A stretch of 64,000 bases of DNA from an uncultured Porphyromonadaceae bacterium (GTDB lineage: Bacteria > Bacteroidota > Bacteroidia > Bacteroidales > Muribaculaceae). The first letter of the stretch is position 1. Each line of letters begins with the position of its first letter. The notes under the pieces are model-generated. The model saw nothing but the letters and a program-made list of their open reading frames with translations. It was not told where the DNA came from and did not search any database. The position numbers and the translations under genes were made by a program. The stretch lies in contig URMS01000003.1 of assembly GCA_900548975.1 (NCBI GenBank), forward strand, positions 62,001-126,000, in the 5' to 3' direction. Positions 58,934 to 64,000 of this stretch are shown in pieces.

Positions 58934-61900
58934 ATGAAAAGATTTCTACTCTGGATTAGCGCCGCAGCACTGACCGCCTCGTCGGCTGCCGCGGACACCA
59001 ACGGAGTGCTGCTGCGGAAGGTATCGTCCACTACCCCCTATGCAGGTATTCCCGGTATTACCAGCGAAGTGCAGGCTTCCCCGAGAACGCTTCCGATGAA
59101 CAAAAAGAAGACCGACCGTACCGTAGCCGGCTTCCAGAAGAGCGAGCGCCTCAGAATTGCAGCCAAGGGTGTAAGCCTGCCTGTCAATACACAGCTCAAA
59201 GCCGCGGGCGACGCTTCGGCCTACATGCCCGAACTCTTAGGTTCGGTAATCTATTCCGACGACCAGAACTTTGAGACCGGCGCCGTATATCAGATTCCGA
59301 GCGCAACAGGCGGCGAATTCGCATATGTCTTCGGTGCTGCCGACGATAACGACTTCGGACCCGACGCAACCTACGGCGGTGTTATCGCCGACGGCAAATA
59401 CTACGCTCAGATGGTATATTCCTTCTTCGGCATGCAGTTCCCCGTCGTAAACATACACGATGTCGAAACCGGCGAACTCCTGGCCGAATGGATGACCGAG
59501 GGCGAAGAACTCGCCATGGACCTGGCCTACAACCCTGTCGACAAACAGATCTATGGTCTCTGCGCCTCCTATACGAGCGAAGATGAAGACGCCACACCCG
59601 TCTATAACATCAGCAAGATCACTTATCCCGATTTCGATGACAAACAAGGCGTGCCCACTGTTGAGGCCATCATGCCCCTCCCGGGCGACAGTTGGTATTC
59701 TCTCGCTATCGACAAAGACGGTAAATTCTTTGCAATGCGTCAGCAGGCCGGAACAGGCATCCTCGGTACTCCCAACTCGCGTCTGTGGAGCATCGATATC
59801 GAAAACAAGACCACACAAAGCGTCAGCACCAACAATATCGGCGTCGGCCCGGCATACAACTCTTCCGCCACTTTCGACTTTGCCACCAACCGCCTCTTCT
59901 GGGCAGTATCGGCCTACGACGATAACGGCTATCTCTATGAGATCAACACCACCACCGGCAGGGGTACCAGACTGTGCAAGTTCGCCAACGGCGAGCAGGT
60001 GGTAGGTCTGGGCACAACCAATCCTGTTCTGGCCGAGGGAGTTCCCGCATGCGCCTCGAACATCGCCCTTAACTATGCTCCCGGCTCCAAGAGCGGCAAC
60101 ATTACTTTCAACCTTCCCGAGAAGCTCTTCAACGGTGAGGACGCACAAGGTACCCTCAGCTATACCGTCAAGGCCAATTCCGAGGTTATCGCCAGCGGAC
60201 AGGGCACTCCCGGTCAGCTTATCACTGTAGAGCACACATTCGCTACCAGCGGTACCGTCCGCGTATCGGTAGAGGTATCGAATGCCGCCGGCGCCGCCCC
60301 CGCGACCAGCGCATCGGCATACATAGGCTACGCAGCCGCTGAATCGCCCACAAACATCAAGGTTGTCGAAGATGCCGAAGGCCATGTGACTATCACCTGG
60401 GATGCCGTGACCAAAGACATCAACGGTGTGACACTTCCCGCCGTTACATATACCGTAGGTATTGTTGAGCAGACCATGTTCGGCGCCACCATCACCGACT
60501 TCCTCGTGGAAGAAGGCACCGCAAATTCGGTATCTGCACAGGTAATGGAACCCGGCACACCGCAGGAACTGATCCAGTTCGCAGTATTCGCCGAGTGTGA
60601 AGGCGGCGTAAGCCAGAGCGTACCCACACCGCTGTACTTCGTAGGCGCTCCCTACACCGAATTCCTCGAAACATTTGCCAACGGCGGTCTCTCGCACGAC
60701 GCCACTCTGAGAAACAACGACGGTTCCAATATCGGCTCCTGGCAGCTTGGCAACGACGAAATCATCCCCGACCAGAATGGTGATAACGGATTTATCACCC
60801 ACTACGGCCGTCAGCCCAACGGCAGCTCTACCTTAGGCTTCGGCAAGATCGACCTCAAGGGCATAGCCAATCCCGTGCTTACATTCTATGTATATGCACT
60901 GGACACACAAAGCGGCGCAATAACCACCGACAATCTCGAGGTTACCGTCAACGAACCCTTCGCCGAACCCGTATCGGTATTCAATAAAGCCATCTCCGAA
61001 ATCGCCACCGCTCCCGGTTGGACTCCGGTATCGATCGACCTGTCCGCATACAAGGATAAGATTATACAGCTCGGCTTCACCGGCCTCATCAAACAGATGG
61101 CTATGCTGCCTATCGACAACATCTACGTAGGCCAGAAGATAGGTAAGGACGCCGCTGCCGTACGTATAAGCGCTCCCGATAAAGTCAAGGCCGGCGAGAA
61201 TTTCACAGCCAGCGTACGCATCAACAACGAAGGCTCCGTAGAAGCGCCCGCACATAAGGTGAACCTCTATGTCGACGGCGCTATCGCCCAGACCAAAGAC
61301 GTACCCGCAATTGCAGTAGGCTCTTCGGCCAACGTAGCCTTCACCGTACCCATGCACATCCTCGCCGAAGCTCCCCTCGCTCTCAAGGCGACAATAGAGC
61401 TCGAAGGCGACGAACGCGAGTCCAACGACAGCACCGCAACCGTATCGGTAGCTCCCGTTGTTTCGGCTCTTCCCTTCGTAAAGGACCTCACCGCAACCGT
61501 CAAAGACAAGACTGTGACCCTCACATGGTCCGAACCCGAAGTACCCACAAGCGGAAGCAATAATCTGGTAGACTTCGAAGACGCCACCGCATTTGCACAG
61601 AATTACGGCAACTGGACATTCGTTGACGAAGACAATGCAGCCGTAGGCGGATTCCAGAATCTTGAGATCCCCGGCATTGCCTCGGGAAGCTCCAAAGCAT
61701 CGTTCTTCATCATGGAAGAAGGCGGTAACTTCAACCAGTCGTTCGCAGCCCACAGTGGCACCAAGTCGCTCGTATCGCTCTTCCGCTACGATGGCGGCAA
61801 GGTAAGCGACTGGGCAATCTCGCCCGAACTCGACGGCAGCGCACAGACCATCACATTCTGGGCAAAAAGCTACTCGGGCACCTATCCTGAAAGCATCGAA

Positions 61901-62494
61901 GTGCTCATTTCCAGCACCACCGCCATAAGCGCATTCAAAGTTGTAACTCCCGAAGGCGTAGTTCCCGAGCAATGGACCGAGTATAGCTTCGACGTTCCCG
62001 CCGGCACCAAGTACTTCGCCGTTCACTCCGTGGCCACTGACTCTTTCATGCTGATGCTCGATGACTTCGAATTCAAGGCAGCTCCCATCGCTCCCCCGGT
62101 ACTCACCGGCTTCGACATCTACCGCGACGGCGTCAAACTCAACGCCACACCTCTCGATGAAGCCGCTTACACCGACGCAGTAGCCGAAGACGGCGTTTAC
62201 AACTACGTTGTGACAGCCATCTGGGATAAGGGTGTATCGAAGGGCTCGAACGCAGCCGTTGCCTACGTAGGCGTATCGGGTATCGACGCAGCCGTAAGCG
62301 AAGGCGTAGCCATCGCAGCCGCCGACAAGGCTATCGTTGTCAGCGGTGCCACAGGCCTCGAGATCACCGTATCGGCTATCGACGGCAAGACCGTATTCGA
62401 AGGCCAGGGCAAGGATGTGACCACAATCACAGTAGCCCAGGGCATATACGTGGTCAAGGCCGGCAAGACCGTAGCCAAGATCATCGTTCGCTAA
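58934..62494 (+). CDS. Large secreted multidomain protein with T9SS tail
   Basis: Secreted protein of 1186 aa with signal peptide MKRFLLWISAAALTASSAAA. It contains an N-terminal six-bladed-like beta region (about 90-360, VIYSDDQNFETGAVYQIP, LAIDKDGKFFAM), fibronectin-like domains (about 370-560), a cleaved-adhesin/MAM-like jelly roll (FLETFANGGLSHDATLRNN), a CARDB domain (ISAPDKVKAGENFTASVRINNEG), a second jelly roll (VDFEDATAFAQNYGNW), then a C-terminal T9SS sorting-like domain (GLEITVSAIDGKTVFEGQGK, GIYVVKAGKTVAKIIV). Such proteins are surface adhesins or released glycoproteins; no catalytic residues are apparent. It is monocistronic, with a terminator at 62508-62552. Confidence 0.87.
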   Translation: MKRFLLWISAAALTASSAAADTNGVLLRKVSSTTPYAGIPGITSEVQASPRTLPMNKKKTDRTVAGFQKSERLRIAAKGVSLPVNTQLKAAGDASAYMPELLGSVIYSDDQNFETGAVYQIPSATGGEFAYVFGAADDNDFGPDATYGGVIADGKYYAQMVYSFFGMQFPVVNIHDVETGELLAEWMTEGEELAMDLAYNPVDKQIYGLCASYTSEDEDATPVYNISKITYPDFDDKQGVPTVEAIMPLPGDSWYSLAIDKDGKFFAMRQQAGTGILGTPNSRLWSIDIENKTTQSVSTNNIGVGPAYNSSATFDFATNRLFWAVSAYDDNGYLYEINTTTGRGTRLCKFANGEQVVGLGTTNPVLAEGVPACASNIALNYAPGSKSGNITFNLPEKLFNGEDAQGTLSYTVKANSEVIASGQGTPGQLITVEHTFATSGTVRVSVEVSNAAGAAPATSASAYIGYAAAESPTNIKVVEDAEGHVTITWDAVTKDINGVTLPAVTYTVGIVEQTMFGATITDFLVEEGTANSVSAQVMEPGTPQELIQFAVFAECEGGVSQSVPTPLYFVGAPYTEFLETFANGGLSHDATLRNNDGSNIGSWQLGNDEIIPDQNGDNGFITHYGRQPNGSSTLGFGKIDLKGIANPVLTFYVYALDTQSGAITTDNLEVTVNEPFAEPVSVFNKAISEIATAPGWTPVSIDLSAYKDKIIQLGFTGLIKQMAMLPIDNIYVGQKIGKDAAAVRISAPDKVKAGENFTASVRINNEGSVEAPAHKVNLYVDGAIAQTKDVPAIAVGSSANVAFTVPMHILAEAPLALKATIELEGDERESNDSTATVSVAPVVSALPFVKDLTATVKDKTVTLTWSEPEVPTSGSNNLVDFEDATAFAQNYGNWTFVDEDNAAVGGFQNLEIPGIASGSSKASFFIMEEGGNFNQSFAAHSGTKSLVSLFRYDGGKVSDWAISPELDGSAQTITFWAKSYSGTYPESIEVLISSTTAISAFKVVTPEGVVPEQWTEYSFDVPAGTKYFAVHSVATDSFMLMLDDFEFKAAPIAPPVLTGFDIYRDGVKLNATPLDEAAYTDAVAEDGVYNYVVTAIWDKGVSKGSNAAVAYVGVSGIDAAVSEGVAIAAADKAIVVSGATGLEITVSAIDGKTVFEGQGKDVTTITVAQGIYVVKAGKTVAKIIVR

Positions 62495-62507
62495 TCCTTC
62501 CGTATCC

Positions 62508-62552
62508 ACATAAAAAGGCCGGACGCATCATTTGCGTCCGGTTTTTTATGTG
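62508..62552 (+). terminator. Rho-independent terminator after the T9SS cargo gene
   Basis: CCGGACGCA (62519-62527), loop TCATT, TGCGTCCGG (62533-62541), then TTTTTT. The surrounding CCACATAAAAA/TTTTTATGTGG also pairs, making it symmetrical. Confidence 0.9.
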
Positions 62553-62893
62553 GATACGTGGGGTGAAAAAAGTAAAAAGTCAAAAAAGTTAAGATAATAG
62601 CCCATATTCTACGCAAGTGCCGGAGGCACTATATTGTGGATAACCCCGGGCATCGCCCGGGGCACAGATGATCAGGGGGAGCCAGTCCCGGAGGGACGTC
62701 TTGTGATGTATCCTCCATCCCCACGAGACGTCCCTCCGGGACTACCGGACACCGTGTGGCGTCTGCCCCGGGCGTTGCCCGGGGTTATCCACAATACCGT
62801 GCCTCCGGCACGGCGGCGCGATGCTTTTCGGAGAGAGAGGGGCTATATGGGCTATTATCTTAACTTTCTTCACTTTTCACCTTTTTTCACCCC
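62553..62893 (+). repeat. Three-layer nested inverted repeat (element E9)
   Basis: Outer arms of about 45 bp at 62560-62604 and 62848-62893 carry the E-family core GTTAAGATAATAGC and its complement. Middle arms at about 62617-62662 and 62766-62811 contain GGATAACCCCGGGC-type sequence, with an extra small CCCGGGC/GCCCGGG hairpin on each side. Inner arms are AGTCCCGGAGGGACGTC (62684-62700) and its complement at 62726-62743. No convincing gene lies within; the 110-codon frame starting at 62634 is an accident of the repeats. Confidence 0.85.
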
Positions 62894-62927
62894 AAAATAT
62901 TCAAAGGCCTCAGCCTTTGAATATTTT
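62894..62927. repeat. Perfect 15-bp hairpin overlapping the asd promoter
   Basis: AAAATATTCAAAGGC (62894-62908), loop CTCA, and the exact complement (62913-62927), followed by T residues. It ends four bases before the -7 box, so the -33 region lies inside the hairpin. It could also act as a terminator for readthrough. Confidence 0.7.
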
Positions 62928-62931
62928 TTAG

Positions 62932-62939
62932 TATTTTTG
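62932..62939 (+). promoter_or_regulatory. asd promoter -7 box (TATTTTTG)
   Basis: TATTTTTG matches TAnnTTTG and lies 34 bases upstream of the ATG at 62974. Confidence 0.6.
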
Positions 62940-62973
62940 CGGTTTAAAACCAGACAGTCATTATAACAGAAGA

Positions 62974-63984
62974 ATGAAAATAGCTATAGTGGGCGCTTCG
63001 GGCGCCGTAGGGCAGGAATTTCTGCGTATATTGTCGGAAAACGACTTTCCCATCGACGAACTTCGTCTCTTCGGCTCTGAGCGTAGCGCGGGCCGCACAT
63101 ATAGCTTCCGCGGGGGTGAGACAGAAGCAGTGCGCTGTCTCACAGACAATCCGGCCGATTTTGCCGGACTCGATTTCGCCTTCGTGTCGGCAGGCGCATC
63201 GGTATCGCGCCAGTATGCCGACCTCATTACCTCGGGAGGCGCCATAATGATCGACAATTCGAGCGCTTTCCGCATGGACAGCGATGTGCCCCTGGTGGTT
63301 CCCGAAGTCAACGGAGCCGATGCGCTCAACGCTCCCCGCAATATAATAGCCAACCCCAACTGCACCACCATACAGATGGTGGTGGCCCTCAACCCAATCA
63401 ACCGCCTGTCGGCCATCCGCCGCGTACATGTGGCTACCTATCAGGCCGCAAGCGGCGCCGGCGCCACCGGCATGGAGGAGCTCGAACGCCAGAGCGCGCA
63501 GATAGCCCGCGGCGAAGAACCGGAGGTGAAGAAATTCGTGGCCCAGCTGGCCTATAACCTCATACCGCACATCGACACCTTCACCGACAACGGCTACACC
63601 CGCGAGGAGATGAAGATGCATCTCGAGACCAAGAAGATAATGCACGCCCCGCACCTCGAGGTAAGCGCCACCTGCGTGCGCGTGCCGGTGATGCGCGCCC
63701 ACAGCGAAGCCATCTGGGTGGAGACCGAGGATCCCGTGAGCGTGGCCGAGGCCCGCTATGCCTTCGCGTCGGCTCCAGGCGTGGTGCTCGTGGACAAGTC
63801 GGAGCCTCTGGGCTACCCGATGCCACTCGACGCCGCCGGCACCGACCCCGTGTACGTGGGCCGCATACGCGCCGACCTTGCCAATCCGCGCGGCCTGTCG
63901 TTCTGGACAGTCGCCGACCAGATTCGCAAAGGCGCAGCCCTCAACGCCGTGCAGATAGCACAGTACATTTTAATGAATCGCTAA
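62974..63984 (+). CDS. asd: Aspartate-semialdehyde dehydrogenase
   Basis: NADPH-dependent enzyme of 336 aa, making aspartate-4-semialdehyde from aspartyl phosphate for lysine, DAP, threonine and methionine. KIAIVGASGAVGQEFLRIL is the dinucleotide fold, the catalytic C130 is in NPNCTTIQMV, and ATYQAASGAGATGMEEL and HLETKKIMHAPHLEVSATCVRVPV are conserved. It supplies the DAP used by the MurE in this window. The gene is complete, ending 16 bp before the window edge. Confidence 0.96.
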   Translation: MKIAIVGASGAVGQEFLRILSENDFPIDELRLFGSERSAGRTYSFRGGETEAVRCLTDNPADFAGLDFAFVSAGASVSRQYADLITSGGAIMIDNSSAFRMDSDVPLVVPEVNGADALNAPRNIIANPNCTTIQMVVALNPINRLSAIRRVHVATYQAASGAGATGMEELERQSAQIARGEEPEVKKFVAQLAYNLIPHIDTFTDNGYTREEMKMHLETKKIMHAPHLEVSATCVRVPVMRAHSEAIWVETEDPVSVAEARYAFASAPGVVLVDKSEPLGYPMPLDAAGTDPVYVGRIRADLANPRGLSFWTVADQIRKGAALNAVQIAQYILMNR

Positions 63985-64000
63985 AAAACTGATAAATTGA

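Noticed and set aside
62634..62966. A 110-codon plus-strand frame upstream of asd
   Set aside because: It is entirely within the nested inverted repeats and the asd promoter, and its translation is arginine/proline-rich repeat read-through.
1..64000. tRNA, rRNA, CRISPR arrays, prophage or conjugative genes
   Set aside because: I looked through the spacers for cloverleaf-like, rRNA-like and regularly spaced repeats and saw none; the only mobile-element protein recognised is the Y1 transposase.

Overview
The window is chromosomal DNA from a GC-rich member of the Bacteroidales, most likely a Muribaculaceae-type gut bacterium. The evidence is as follows. Promoters match the Bacteroidetes TAnnTTTG -7 box and there are almost no Shine-Dalgarno sites. 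Three large secreted proteins end in type IX secretion (T9SS) sorting-like tails. Several families are largely Bacteroidetes-restricted (DUF3256, DUF4494, DUF2851, OMP_b-brl_3-type beta-barrels). The murein gene cluster encodes a meso-DAP-type MurE. The family-level placement is inference.

Layout. 0.1-0.9 kb: an intact single-gene Y1 (IS200/REP-associated) transposase inside two nested layers of inverted repeats. 0.9-6.0 kb: Ca2+/Na+ antiporter, a DUF4886 SGNH-like protein, a glycosyltransferase/serine-hydrolase pair, and a DUF3943 protein. 6.2-12.1 kb: a five-gene MacAB-TolC-like efflux operon (ATPase, two permeases, adaptor, outer-membrane channel). 12.3-20.3 kb: TlpA-like thioredoxin, an orphan MNT nucleotidyltransferase, cdd, tyrS, DUF2007, a DEAD-box helicase, DUF3256, xseA and xseB. 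20.4-23.3 kb: a large outer-membrane beta-barrel. 23.5-39.1 kb: the complete division/cell-wall (dcw) cluster rsmH-ftsL-ftsI-murE-mraY-murD-ftsW-murG-murC-ftsQ-ftsA-ftsZ, without an adjacent mraZ. 39.1-42.2 kb: sirtuin, GxDLY SGNH hydrolase, DUF4494, YggS. 42.5-47.3 kb: two T9SS cargo genes, the first interrupted by a G9 tract, and the second an M6 metalloprotease. 47.5-49.4 kb: an AT-richer island of two unrecognised genes between 48-bp direct repeats. 49.4-58.8 kb: MazG-like, deoC, GYF/dispanin protein, DUF2752, a tail-anchored unknown, GH31, ribE, DUF2851, thyA, folA. 58.9-64.0 kb: a third T9SS cargo protein, a giant nested hairpin, and asd.

How the genes work together. The dcw block makes lipid II (MurE, MraY, MurD, MurG, MurC) and runs septation (FtsL, FtsI, FtsW, FtsQ, FtsA, FtsZ). 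thyA, folA, cdd, deoC and the MazG-like protein form a dispersed pyrimidine/folate set. The exoVII pair, the helicase and tyrS are housekeeping.

The most unusual features are outside ordinary genes. (1) A homopolymeric G9 inside the signal-peptide codons of a T9SS cargo gene puts it one base out of frame, as expected of a phase-variable contingency locus (or of a sequencing error). (2) A family of intergenic spacers is built from degenerate GTTAAG/TTAGGA-like repeats, purine arm first and pyrimidine arm second, and fills whole gaps inside operons including the dcw cluster. (3) The Y1 transposase and the 47.5-kb island share a nearly identical promoter module, and both lie beside palindromes. 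No rRNA, tRNA or CRISPR array was recognised.
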